The notes under the pieces were generated by a model, which was not told the origin of the DNA, made no database searches, and saw nothing but the letters and a program-made list of their open reading frames with translations. A stretch of 64,000 nt of DNA from Flavobacterium sp. DG2-3 (lineage in GTDB: Bacteria > Bacteroidota > Bacteroidia > Flavobacteriales > Flavobacteriaceae). The position numbers were made by a program, and so were the translations under genes. Below, one piece after another: positions 16,063 through 25,700 of the stretch (position 1 is the stretch's first letter; every line of letters starts with the position of its first letter). The stretch spans positions 1 to 64,000 of the forward strand of contig NZ_JAVAMB010000015.1 of NCBI RefSeq assembly GCF_030730925.1, in the 5' to 3' direction.

Positions 16063-17292
16063 ATGCTTTTTTTATACAATTTAGCCATTCACATCGCAGG
16101 ATTTTTCTTAAGAACCATAGCCTTGTTTAGTCCGAAAATTAAGCTTTTTGTAGAGGGGCGAAAAAATGTTTTTGATACGCTGCAAGAAAAAATAAAACCT
16201 GAAGACAAGACCATTTGGTTTCATTCTGCATCGTTGGGCGAATACGAGCAAGGACTTCCTGTTATAGAAAAAATCAAAGAAAAATATCCGGCTCACAAAA
16301 TTGTTGTTACCTTTTTTTCACCTTCTGGATACGAAGTGCGTAAAAATAACACAGTCGCAGATGCCACTGTTTACCTTCCTTTAGACAGTAAAAGCAATGC
16401 AAAAAAATTCATTAAAATAGTTCATCCTGAAAAAGCTTTTTTCATCAAATATGAATTTTGGTTGAATTATTTAAAAGAACTTGAAAACCATAAGACTCCA
16501 ACTTATTTAATTTCTGGAATTTTTAGAGACAACCAAATGTTCTTTAAATGGTACGGCGGATTTTATAGAAAAGCTTTAAATGCTTTTACTTATTTCTTTG
16601 TTCAAAATGAAAAATCAAAACAAAAAATAGAGAGTCTTGCCTTCAAAAATGTAATTGTTTCGGGCGATACCCGTTTTGATCGCGTAAATGCTATTTTAGA
16701 AAGAGACAACCGTTTGGATTATATTGAAAATTTCAAAAACAATCAGCCTACAATTGTTATCGGAAGCTCATGGCCAAAAGACGAAGTTTTAATCGCAGAA
16801 TACATCAATCAGGCTCCAGAAAATATCAAATTTATAATTGCCCCACATAATATTAAACCAGATCAGATTTCAAACCTTAAATCGCTGATTACAAAACCAA
16901 CTATTTTATTTTCAGAGAAAGAAAACAAAGATTTATCTGTTTATAATGTCTTTATAATTGATATTGTCGGAATCTTGACTAAGATTTATAGTTACGGAAC
17001 GATCGCTTATGTAGGAGGCGGATTTGGAAATCCTGGAATACACAATATTCTGGAACCGGCCACATTTGGAATTCCGATTGTAATTGGACCTAATTATTCA
17101 AATTTTGCAGAAGCAATTGCTTTAGTTGAAATTGGCGGCTGCACACCAATAACCACAAGCACAGAATTAAAAGAAATTTTTGACCGATTATTAAACGACC
17201 CAAGCTTTCTAAAAGAAAAAAGTGAAATCTGCAGATCATTTATTCAAGATAATAAAGGAGCAACCGATACGATTATAAAGCTCGTTTCATAG
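16063..17292 (+). CDS. waaA: 3-deoxy-D-manno-octulosonic acid transferase WaaA (KdtA)
   Basis: WaaA adds Kdo from CMP-Kdo to lipid A at the inner membrane. The 409-residue length fits. An N-terminal membrane anchor (about 1-22) is followed by the glycosyltransferase N-domain with IWFHSASLGEYEQGLPVI, where the glutamate is the catalytic base in the family. The C-domain has SWPKDE, an IIAPHNI segment and YVGGGFGNPGIHNILEPATFGIPI. The gene is divergent from the sugar aminotransferase operon. Confidence 0.95.
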   Translation: MLFLYNLAIHIAGFFLRTIALFSPKIKLFVEGRKNVFDTLQEKIKPEDKTIWFHSASLGEYEQGLPVIEKIKEKYPAHKIVVTFFSPSGYEVRKNNTVADATVYLPLDSKSNAKKFIKIVHPEKAFFIKYEFWLNYLKELENHKTPTYLISGIFRDNQMFFKWYGGFYRKALNAFTYFFVQNEKSKQKIESLAFKNVIVSGDTRFDRVNAILERDNRLDYIENFKNNQPTIVIGSSWPKDEVLIAEYINQAPENIKFIIAPHNIKPDQISNLKSLITKPTILFSEKENKDLSVYNVFIIDIVGILTKIYSYGTIAYVGGGFGNPGIHNILEPATFGIPIVIGPNYSNFAEAIALVEIGGCTPITTSTELKEIFDRLLNDPSFLKEKSEICRSFIQDNKGATDTIIKLVS

Positions 17293-17628
17293 CCTTGGAG
17301 ACTTACAAGAGCCATTTATTTAAAAAAAAGAGTAAAAACAGCGCTATTTTTAAGCAAGTGCACTTGAATAAATACTCTTAAAAAACAAAACAAACCATAA
17401 GCCAGAAAATAAAACAAGTGGTTTTTATAAAGAATATTTAATAAAAAATTATTTACGCGATAAATTAAATAATTTAAGAAATTTTTATAATTTTGGCATA
17501 TTCTTTGATAAATAAGATAATCGTGAGTAAGGAAAATATTTTAAAAAAAAAGTGAAAAAATATTTTACATATTAAAAAATTTATATCTTTGCCACGAATT
17601 AATAATTAACCTTTTATAATAAAGTAAG
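17293..17628. other. AT-rich intergenic region with lipoprotein promoter
   Basis: I see no gene here. The only clear signal is the -7 box TATCTTTG at 17584-17591, 37 bp before the lipoprotein ATG. An AAGAGTA...TACTCTT pair around 17328-17380 could be a weak terminator for waaA. Confidence 0.55.
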
Positions 17629-17844
17629 ATGAAAAAAGTATTTTTAAGTTTAGCTGTTGTTGCTGTATTAACTGTTGTATCTTGTAAAAAAGCTGACGCT
17701 GCTGCTGAAGCTCCTGCTGTAGATTCTACTGCTGTTGCTGTTGATTCAGCTGCTGCTGTTGTTGATTCTGCTGCTGCAACTGTTGATTCTGCTGCTGCTA
17801 AAGTTGATTCTGCTGCTGCTAAAGTAGAAGAAGTAAAAAAATAA
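17629..17844 (+). CDS. Small heptad-repeat lipoprotein (Lpp-like architecture)
   Basis: A 71-residue lipoprotein. The signal peptide ends in a lipobox VVSC (Cys19). After a short linker, five heptads of the form xVDSAAA run to about residue 64 (first unit AVDSTAV), then KVEEVKK closes the chain. Val at position 2 and Ala at position 5 of each heptad give the 3-4 spacing of a coiled coil. A lipid anchor, an Ala-rich heptad helix and C-terminal lysines are the features of Braun's lipoprotein, but no homology is claimed. It has its own promoter and terminator, so high expression is plausible. Confidence 0.8.
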   Translation: MKKVFLSLAVVAVLTVVSCKKADAAAEAPAVDSTAVAVDSAAAVVDSAAATVDSAAAKVDSAAAKVEEVKK

Positions 17845-17870
17845 TTAGATCCTAAGTTCTAACGATTTTA

Positions 17871-17896
17871 AAACCATCTTTTAGATGGTTTTTTTT
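17871..17896 (+). terminator. Terminator of the heptad lipoprotein gene
   Basis: The stem AACCATCT/AGATGGTT is followed by eight T residues, 27 bp after the stop codon. Confidence 0.9.
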
Positions 17897-17930
17897 GTGA
17901 TTAATTTTTCCACAATCACTATCACACACA

Positions 17931-17963
17931 AAAAAAGCGTCCGCAATTGCAGACGCTTTTTTT
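17931..17963 (-). terminator. Terminator of the DUF1508 gene
   Basis: The stem AAAAAAGCGTC/GACGCTTTTTT lies 5 bp past the DUF1508 stop codon. It has T runs in both directions and so may be bidirectional. Confidence 0.85.
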
Positions 17964-17967
17964 ATTA

Positions 17968-18351
17968 TTATTCAGCAGCCTCTTCCTCTTCTTCTTCAGA
18001 CTCCTCATCTCCAAAAATTGATTCACTTGAAGAGAAATCTAAAATTTCCGACCTAGAAGAATAGGTTACAATTTCTTTTACTCCCTTCTGCAAAAGCAAT
18101 TCCGTACTATATTTACGGCTCGTAGCAAAGTGCACCTCTCCCAACATCAATTTAAAAAAATACTTTCCTCCAGAACCTTTAAATTTTAAAAACTTAGCCT
18201 GATCGACATTCGCCTTGAACTTTTCAATATCTTCTTCACATTCAAACCTCAGCTCATAACTCAGGCTCGTAAAAATTACTTTTCCCCTTCTCGAAGTAAA
18301 CGTAAATTTATATTCATCATTAAATCGCTTGCTAATTACAAAAGCACCCAT
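17968..18351 (-). CDS. DUF1508 (YegP-like) protein with acidic tail
   Basis: A 127-residue protein. The N-terminal ISKRFNDEYKFTFTSRRGKVIFTS and the later KGSGGKYFFKLML match the two-repeat YegP/DUF1508 fold, a small beta domain without a known activity. The last 20 residues are almost all acidic (EEESEEEEEEAAE-like). No signal peptide is seen. It converges on the heptad lipoprotein gene. Confidence 0.8.
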   Translation of the reverse strand: MGAFVISKRFNDEYKFTFTSRRGKVIFTSLSYELRFECEEDIEKFKANVDQAKFLKFKGSGGKYFFKLMLGEVHFATSRKYSTELLLQKGVKEIVTYSSRSEILDFSSSESIFGDEESEEEEEEAAE

Positions 18352-18506
18352 TTATAAATTTTAGATTGTTGATTTTTTTTAAGATACTGAGCTACTAAGT
18401 ACCTAAGTTCCTAAGCTCACCTAGTGCCAAAAATTCTCAAATCCTAAAAACCTTAGAACCTCAGAATCTTAGCACCTCAGAACCCCCAGCGTAGCCTAGA
18501 AACAAA

Positions 18507-18532
18507 AAAGCCTCTTCAAAAGAAGAGGCTTT
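18507..18532 (-). terminator. Terminator of the tRNA pair
   Basis: The stem AGCCTCTTC/GAAGAGGCT with an AAAA loop ends in a T run on the minus strand, immediately past tRNA-Leu. The preceding 18370-18490 is a degenerate CTAAG/CTTAG palindrome region. Confidence 0.85.
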
Positions 18533-18534
18533 AG

Positions 18535-18620
18535 TACTCAGAGCGGGACTTGAACCCGCACGAACATTGCTGTTCACTGGATTTTAAGTCCAGCGTGTCT
18601 ACCAATTTCACCATCCGAGC
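18535..18620 (-). tRNA. tRNA-Leu (anticodon TAA)
   Basis: The 86-nt sequence folds as a class II tRNA with a long variable arm. The anticodon stem-loop is CTGGA-CTTAAAA-TCCAG with anticodon TAA, and the T arm is GCGGG-TTCAAGT-CCCGC. The 3' CCA is not encoded, as is usual in this phylum. Confidence 0.95.
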
Positions 18621-18635
18621 ATTGTATGGTTTTTG

Positions 18636-18708
18636 AGCGAAAAACGGGGCTCGAACCCGCGACCTCGACCTTGGCAAGGTCGCGCTCTACCAACTGAGCT
18701 ATTTTCGC
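18636..18708 (-). tRNA. tRNA-Gly (anticodon GCC)
   Basis: A 73-nt cloverleaf with acceptor stem GCGAAAA/TTTTCGC, anticodon stem-loop CGACC-TTGCCAA-GGTCG and T loop TTCGAGC. It lies 15 bp upstream of tRNA-Leu on the same strand, so the two are probably processed from one transcript. Confidence 0.95.
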
Positions 18709-18870
18709 ATTTTTCAAATTTTACTAAGAACTGCAACACTTGATTTGTTTCGTATTGCGAGTGCAAATTTAGGACATTTATTCAATTACACAAGCGTTTT
18801 TTCAAAAAAAAATCGACTTATTTTATAACTTTCTGATAACCTAAACTTTAAATTTGAAAATTATTTAAAA

Positions 18871-21477
18871 TTATTTTTTAACCAACATTCTTTTAATCTC
18901 ATTCAGTTTCATTAACGCTTCTACAGGCGTGATTGCATTAATATCGAGATTCAGAATTTCTTCTTTTATCTCTTCCAACAATGGATCATCCAAATTAAAG
19001 AAACTCATCTGCATTTCTTCGTTTGCCGATTTTATTCCGTTTAGAGCATCACTCGAATGATTCTTTTCTAATTTCTTCAACAGCTTTTGCGCTTTCGAAA
19101 TAACCAATTGTGGCATTCCCGCCATTTTAGCCACGTGAATTCCGAAACTGTGCGCACTTCCTCCTTTTACCAGTTTTCTAACAAACAGAACAGTATCTTT
19201 TAGCTCTTTTACTGCCACATTGAAATTCTGAATTCTAGGCATCGATTCTGTCATTTCATTCAATTCATGATAATGCGTTGCAAAAAGCGTTTTTGCTCTT
19301 CCTGGATGTTCATGCAAGAATTCAGCAATTGCCCAAGCAATCGAGATTCCGTCATACGTACTGGTTCCTCTTCCAATCTCATCCAACAAGACTAAACTTC
19401 TATCTGAAATATTATTCAAAATAGAAGCCGTTTCGTTCATTTCGACCATAAATGTAGATTCGCCCATCGAGATGTTGTCTGAAGCTCCAACTCTGGTAAA
19501 TATCTTATCTACAATTCCCATTCTAACACTATCAGCAGGGACAAAACTTCCCATTTGAGCCAAAAGCACAATCAAAGCTGTTTGCCTTAAAATTGCAGAC
19601 TTACCCGACATGTTAGGTCCGGTGATCATAATAATTTGCTGTGTTTCTCTATCTAAAAAAACATCATTGGCAATATATGGCGTTCCAACAGGCAATTGCT
19701 TTTCGATTACAGGGTGTCTTCCGTTTTTGATATCCAATTCGAAAGTATCATCGATTTCTGGACATACATATTGGTTTTCAACAGCCATCTGCGTAAACGA
19801 ACATAAGCAATCTAATTGTGCAATTAAATACGCATTCATTTGAACTGGTTTAATATAAGTTCCAATCCACGCTACTAATTGTTCAAAAAGCTCACTTTCT
19901 ATTTTATAAATCTTTTCTTCTGCTCCTAAAATTTTAGTTTCGTATTCTTTTAATTCTTCAGTAATGTAGCGTTCCGCATTTACCAAAGTCTGTTTACGAA
20001 TCCATTCTTCTGGAACTTTATCTTTATGTGTATTTCGAACTTCGATGTAATATCCGAAAACATTATTAAAAGAGATTTTCAACGAAGAAATACCTGTTCT
20101 TTCCGATTCTCTTTTTTCAATTCCTTCTAAAAATTCTTTTCCTGAAGTTGAAATCGCACGCAATTCATCCAACTCTTCATTAATCCCTTTTGCAATTGCA
20201 TTTCCTTTTGAAATGGCAACAGGAGCATCCTGATTTAAAGTGGTTTTAATTTTTTCACGAAGCAGATCACAAGCATGCAAACTATCTCCGATTACTTTTA
20301 CCGCTTCTTGTGGACTTTCAAGCGCCAATGTTTTAATTGGAATAATAGCATCTAAAGATTCCTTTAAATAAACAATTTCTCTTGGCGAAACTTTCCCTGC
20401 CGCAATTTTAGAAATCAATCGTTCCAAATCTGAAATCTGTTTAATCTGGTATTGAATATTATGCAGAATTTCAGGATTCGATTTTAAATACGCCACAACT
20501 TCATGTCGGCTTTTTACTTTGTTTGCATCCTTTAAAGGCAATGCCAGCCATCTTTTCAATAAACGCCCTCCCATTGGCGAAAGCGTTTTATCGATCACAT
20601 CCAAAAGTGTAACCGCATTTGGATTATAGCTATGGTATAATTCTAAGTTTCGAATGGTAAAACGATCCATCCAAACGTAAGCATCTTCTGCAATACGCTG
20701 AATCGCCGTAATATGCTGTACGCGGTTATGTTGCGTTTCTGACAAATAATATAAAATTGCCCCAGAAGCAATAATTCCTTCCTTCAATTCTTCAACACCA
20801 AATCCTTTTAAGGAGTTCGTTTGAAAATGTTTGGTCAGCGTTTCAAGAGCATAATCTTCTTTATAAATCCAATCTTCTAGATAGAAACTATGAAAATCTT
20901 CTCCAAAAGCAGTTTTAAAATCATTCTTATTATTCTTAGGAACCAAAACCTCACTCGGATTGAAGTTCTGCAATAATTTATCGATGTATTCTGCATTTCC
21001 CTGTGCCGTTAAAAACTCTCCTGTAGAAACATCTAAAAATGAAATTCCGATATTTTTATTAGCAAAATAAACCGATGCTAAGAAGTTATTTGATTTTGAC
21101 TGTAAAACCTCATCGTTCAAAGAAACCCCTGGAGTCACGAGTTCTGTCACTCCCCTTTTTACAATAGTTTTTGTCATTTTCGGATCTTCCAGCTGATCAC
21201 AGATCGCTACACGAAGTCCTGCTTTTACCAACTTTGGCAAATAAGTGTTTACAGAATGATGCGGAAACCCAGCTAGCGCCGTTTCAGTATCAGATCCTGC
21301 TCCTCTTTTAGTTAATGTAATTCCTAAAATCTTTGAAGCTCTAATGGCATCTTCTCCAAATGTTTCATAAAAATCTCCTACTCTGAAAAGCAGACAGGCA
21401 TCAGGATATTTAGCCTTGATCTCGTTGTACTGTTTCATTAAAGGTGTTTCCTTCACCACTTTTTCTTTAGCTGCCAA
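18871..21477 (-). CDS. mutS: DNA mismatch repair protein MutS
   Basis: MutS recognises mispaired bases and recruits MutL. The 868-residue length is that of a full MutS1. The N-terminal mismatch-binding motif FRVGDFYETFGEDA (Phe and Glu) is intact. The ATPase has Walker A GPNMSGKS (about 619-626), Walker B VLLDEIGRGTSTYDG and the ATHYHEL block. The C terminus carries the short helix-turn-helix tail but not a long tetramerisation extension. It is downstream of nothing obvious on its strand and probably has its own promoter. Confidence 0.98.
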   Translation of the reverse strand: MAAKEKVVKETPLMKQYNEIKAKYPDACLLFRVGDFYETFGEDAIRASKILGITLTKRGAGSDTETALAGFPHHSVNTYLPKLVKAGLRVAICDQLEDPKMTKTIVKRGVTELVTPGVSLNDEVLQSKSNNFLASVYFANKNIGISFLDVSTGEFLTAQGNAEYIDKLLQNFNPSEVLVPKNNKNDFKTAFGEDFHSFYLEDWIYKEDYALETLTKHFQTNSLKGFGVEELKEGIIASGAILYYLSETQHNRVQHITAIQRIAEDAYVWMDRFTIRNLELYHSYNPNAVTLLDVIDKTLSPMGGRLLKRWLALPLKDANKVKSRHEVVAYLKSNPEILHNIQYQIKQISDLERLISKIAAGKVSPREIVYLKESLDAIIPIKTLALESPQEAVKVIGDSLHACDLLREKIKTTLNQDAPVAISKGNAIAKGINEELDELRAISTSGKEFLEGIEKRESERTGISSLKISFNNVFGYYIEVRNTHKDKVPEEWIRKQTLVNAERYITEELKEYETKILGAEEKIYKIESELFEQLVAWIGTYIKPVQMNAYLIAQLDCLCSFTQMAVENQYVCPEIDDTFELDIKNGRHPVIEKQLPVGTPYIANDVFLDRETQQIIMITGPNMSGKSAILRQTALIVLLAQMGSFVPADSVRMGIVDKIFTRVGASDNISMGESTFMVEMNETASILNNISDRSLVLLDEIGRGTSTYDGISIAWAIAEFLHEHPGRAKTLFATHYHELNEMTESMPRIQNFNVAVKELKDTVLFVRKLVKGGSAHSFGIHVAKMAGMPQLVISKAQKLLKKLEKNHSSDALNGIKSANEEMQMSFFNLDDPLLEEIKEEILNLDINAITPVEALMKLNEIKRMLVKK

Positions 21478-21600
21478 ATTGTAATGTTTTAAATGAAAAA
21501 AATTAAGACAGCGAATTTATGATTTTTTAACGGCATATCGAAAGCTTCAAAAATTAAAATATTTTAAGATTTTTTTAGTTTACGGTTGGAGAATTTTACA

Positions 21601-21608
21601 TAGCTTTG
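21601..21608 (+). promoter_or_regulatory. -7 promoter box of the DUF1573 gene
   Basis: TAGCTTTG matches TAnnTTTG, 28 bp before the ATG. Confidence 0.5.
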
Positions 21609-21636
21609 TTTATCATTTAAAAAAAGACCCTTAAAG

Positions 21637-22068
21637 ATGAAAAAAATAATTTTATTCGCTATGTTGGCTGTAGCTGGTATCACAGCAACAAATGCACAAA
21701 CAACTAAAAAAGCTAAAGCTACTAAAGCTGCAAAAGTTGAAGGAGCAGGTATGCTTTTCGAAACAGAAACTATTGATTACGGAACTATCGCTCACAATGC
21801 TGATGGAAAACGTGAGTTTGTTTTTGTTAACAACGGAACAAAACCATTAATCATTACTAACACTACAGGATCTTGCGGATGTACTGTTCCAACTACTCCA
21901 AAAGAACCAATTGCTCCAGGAGCTAAAGGTGTTATTGGTGTAAAATATGCTACTGACAGAGTTGGTGCTTTCACAAAAACGGTAACCGTAACTTCTAACG
22001 CAGAAGGACAGCCAACAAAAATCCTTACTATTAAAGGTACAGTTTTACCAGATCCAGTAAAAAGCTAA
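21637..22068 (+). CDS. Exported DUF1573 protein
   Basis: A 143-residue protein with a signal peptide (MKKIILFAMLAVAGITATNAQ) and a Lys/Ala-rich linker. An Ig-like DUF1573 domain (about 40-140) follows, with the hallmark FVNNGTKPLIITNTTGSCGCTVPTTP-like run in which the Cys pair is conserved. The family is abundant in Bacteroidota and its role is unknown; the domain belongs to the ASH/PapD-like superfamily. The gene is monocistronic with its own promoter and terminator. Confidence 0.9.
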   Translation: MKKIILFAMLAVAGITATNAQTTKKAKATKAAKVEGAGMLFETETIDYGTIAHNADGKREFVFVNNGTKPLIITNTTGSCGCTVPTTPKEPIAPGAKGVIGVKYATDRVGAFTKTVTVTSNAEGQPTKILTIKGTVLPDPVKS

Positions 22069-22090
22069 TCTGAGAAACATTTAAAATAAT

Positions 22091-22123
22091 CAAAAAGCTT
22101 CCTTATCTTTGGAAGCTTTTTTT
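22091..22123 (+). terminator. Terminator of the DUF1573 gene
   Basis: The stem AAAGCTTCC/GGAAGCTTT is followed by a T run, starting about 22 bp after the stop codon. Confidence 0.9.
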
Positions 22124-22142
22124 ATGACTTGAATTAAACACA

Positions 22143-22685
22143 ATGAGAAAACTCGAAAACAGCGAACTAGACCGCAAATCAATTGAAGATTTCAAAAAAT
22201 CGGAAAAAACCCCTTTAATATTAGTTTTAGACGATATTAGAAGTCTGCATAATATTGGTTCTGTATTTAGAACTGCTGATGCGTTTTTGATTGAAAAAAT
22301 AATTTTATGCGGTATTACTGCAACTCCTCCAAACAAAGAAATTCATAAAACCGCTCTTGGCGCTACCGAAACTGTTGCTTGGGAACATCATGAAAATGTT
22401 TTGGAAGTTATTGAAAACTTAAAGAAAGAAAACGTACTGACGATGGCAATTGAACAAGTTGAAAGCTCCATTTTTCTTCAAGATTTTAAAATCGAAAAAG
22501 ACCAAAAATATGCTTTAGTTTTCGGAAATGAAGTTTACGGCGTATCGCAAGAAGCTGTTGCTATCTGTGATGGATGTATTGAAATTCCGCAGCTTGGAAC
22601 TAAACACTCTCTTAATATTTCTGTAAGCGCCGGAATTGTAGTTTGGGATTTGTTTCAAAAAATGAATTGGCCAAATAAAAATTAA
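22143..22685 (+). CDS. TrmH/SpoU-family RNA 2'-O-methyltransferase
   Basis: A 180-residue SPOUT methyltransferase. The three family motifs are in order: LDDIRSLHNIGSVFRTAD (about 30-47), LVFGNEVYGVS (about 125-135) and IPQLGTKHSLNISVSAGI (about 149-166). The trefoil-knot core is complete, but the RNA-binding extensions of TrmH or RlmB are absent, so I cannot say which tRNA or rRNA ribose it methylates. Confidence 0.92.
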   Translation: MRKLENSELDRKSIEDFKKSEKTPLILVLDDIRSLHNIGSVFRTADAFLIEKIILCGITATPPNKEIHKTALGATETVAWEHHENVLEVIENLKKENVLTMAIEQVESSIFLQDFKIEKDQKYALVFGNEVYGVSQEAVAICDGCIEIPQLGTKHSLNISVSAGIVVWDLFQKMNWPNKN

Positions 22686-22791
22686 CACAGGTTTTTATTA
22701 AAAAAATGTGATTTTAAAATATTTTTCAGACTTAAAATGTTAGAAATGTAAAAATATTTTTTTGTTATTATAAAAGTGATACTTTTATAAA

Positions 22792-25700
22792 ATGAAAAAA
22801 CATTACTTTTTAAAAGCGTCTTTTTTATTCCCTTTACTGCTGTCCAGTTTTATTGGATTTGCACAACAATATACTCAAATTCCTGATCCTAATTTTGAAC
22901 AAGCTTTAATCGATTTAAATATTGACAATGGCACTATTGATGGTCAAGTTCTTACCGCCAATGTTGTCAATGTAAAAATCTTAACAATTCCCGGCAGAAG
23001 CATTTCAAATTTAACTGGAATTGAATCTTTTACAAATTTAGAACAATTAGACTTGGGATTATCAGACAATAATAATCCCTATACCAATAACAGAATTACT
23101 TCTTTAGATCTTTCAAAAAATTTACTGCTTAGACATTTAGATTGTGGTTACAATGAGCTAACCACTCTTGATATTGCAAAAAATACGGCTTTAGAAACTT
23201 TATTTGTAGATCACAATAAAATAAGCAGTTTAGACGTATCTCAAAACTTGCTTTTACAAACGCTTTTTTGCCGTAATAATCTTCTAACTACTTTAGATGT
23301 TGGCAAAAATCTAGCCTTGATAGGTTTAAATTGTACTGCAAATCAAATAAGCTCTTTAGATTTGTCTAAAAATATTTTATTACGAGATTTAAGCTGTGCT
23401 TCTAACAACCTATCAAGCATTGATGTTTCTTCTAATGTTGACCTTAGTTATTTCAATATCCTTTCCAATCGTTTGACCTCACTAAATGTTACACAAAACA
23501 CAAAATTGTTCGTTCTAAATTGCCGTTTCAATCAATTAACCAGTTTGGACATTTCTACCAATCGTAGTCTAATAAATTTTTGGTGTGATAATAACCAATT
23601 GACTTATCTGAATGTAAAAAATGGGCAAAACTCAAACCTTACTGCTGTTGACTTTAAAACCAATCCAGCTCTAACCTGCATTCTGGTAGATAACGAAAGT
23701 TATTCTAATGCCAACTGGGCATCTTATAGAGACAATACGTCTAGATATTCTACCGATTGCAGCAGGGTTGCTGCTACCGCGCCTCCTTCTATCAAAGCCA
23801 AAGGTGATCAATTATACTGTCCTCAAGGCACTATTAAAATTGTAGAAGATGTTAAAATAGACAATGATCCATCAGACACAGGAACTGAAGCCGTTTACAT
23901 TCAAATTTCTTCTGGATATTCGAGTGGCCTTGACAAACTGGAACTTTCAAATCCTGCATCACACCCAAATATTACTACAAGCTGGGATGCAATAGCGGGA
24001 AAACTAACCTTATCAAGTCCTACAGGAGCAGATGTTTTATATTCAGATTTTGTCGCAGCCATTAAAGATGTTGTTTTTACCAATTCATCAGCTACAGCTT
24101 CTGGAATTCGAACATTTTCTATTACAATGGGTAAAGCAAATTATTTGCCGTCTACACAGCATTATTACGAATACGTTTCAAGTATTGGCATCACATGGAC
24201 TGCGGCACGAGATGCAGCAGCGGCACGTACCTATTATGGACTTCAAGGATATTTAGCTACAATTTTATCTGCTGATGAAGCCAAATTAATTGGCGAACAA
24301 GCCTCTGGAACGGGATGGATTGGCGGAAGCGATGCCGAAACAGAAGGTGTTTGGAAATGGGTTACCGGACCAGAAACTGGAACTGTTTTTTGGAATGGAA
24401 ACGCCAATGGCTCAACACCAAATTTTGCTTTTTGGAACAATGGCGAACCCAACCAGCAAGGCGAGGAAGATTATGCGCACATCACACAACCCGGCGTTGG
24501 AATAAGAGGTTCTTGGAATGATTTATCTAATACCGGTTCTTTAACTCCGGGTGATAACTATCAGCCAAAAGGATATATTGTAGAATATGGCGGAATGCCG
24601 GGTGAAGCTCCGTTAGAAATTGCTGCGAGTACTAAAATTACTATTCCTGTAGCAACACAACCTCTAATTCCTAGTGCAGTTTGCGATTCTGGAAGTTTTA
24701 CTTTGAATTCAACAACAACTGCTGGAGCAACAATAAGATGGTTTGATGCTGCTATTGGCGGTAATTTATTGGCGACAGGCCCAAGCTACACTACTCCAAT
24801 AATAACTGCAACCACAACTTACTATGTTGATGCTGGCTGCGAATCGAACCGCAAATTGGTAACGGCAACTGTAAATGCAACTCCCACTACTCCTATTGCA
24901 GAACAAGAGACCTATACAAATTGCGGCCCTGGTACTTTAACCATTAGAGCGACTTCAAATGTTGGTTCTATTAAATGGTATGATTCAGCAACTGCAACAA
25001 CAAGTCTTTTTACAGGACCCGCTTTTACCACTCCAACAATTTCATCAAATACGACTTATTATGCTGAGGCTTCAAATAATGGATGCGTAAATCCGACTAG
25101 AATTCCAATAAACATTGTTATTTATACACCTCCAGCTGTTACAAATGAAACATTGCCTTTGTGCCAGTTTCAAACCAGAACATTAGACGCAGGAATTTCT
25201 GGCATGAGTTATTTATGGTCTAATGGCAAAACTACTCAAACTATAGATGTTACTGAAGGCGGAACCTATACTGTAGACGTTACAAGTCCTGAAAATTGTA
25301 CGAGTACAAAAACTATTATTGTCGAAGAGCGCAAAGTTCCGCAAATTGCCCGTATAGACGTTGAAGGTACTAGAGCAATCATTTATCTTGTAAAAGCAGA
25401 AGATTATTTTGAATATTCTGTAGACGGTGTCAATTATCAAGATTCTAATGTGTTTTATGATGTTCCTGGAGGGCTTCAGACCGCTTATGCACGAGAAAAA
25501 AGCCGATGCGGAGAAGCTGAAAAACAATTTGTAGTACTAGTTTTTCCTCCATTTTTCACACCAAATAATGATACTTACAATGACAATTGGGAAGTAACTG
25601 GAATGGAAAATTACCCTCAGGCAGTTGTTACTATTTTTGATCGCTACGGAAAACTAGTAGCTCAATTAAGCCGTTTCAAAATGAGTTGGGATGGCACTTT

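Noticed and set aside
17700..17820. Short direct repeats that might suggest a CRISPR-like array
   Set aside because: They are the codons of the xVDSAAA heptads, in frame and without spacers. No CRISPR array or cas gene is seen anywhere in the window.
18361..18500. Possible small gene upstream of the tRNA terminator
   Set aside because: The sequence is a degenerate CTAAG/CTTAG palindrome with no frame of protein-like composition.
24032..24521. Several 68-74 residue frames inside the adhesin gene
   Set aside because: They overlap the long adhesin frame, which has clear domain structure throughout; these are alternative-frame shadows.
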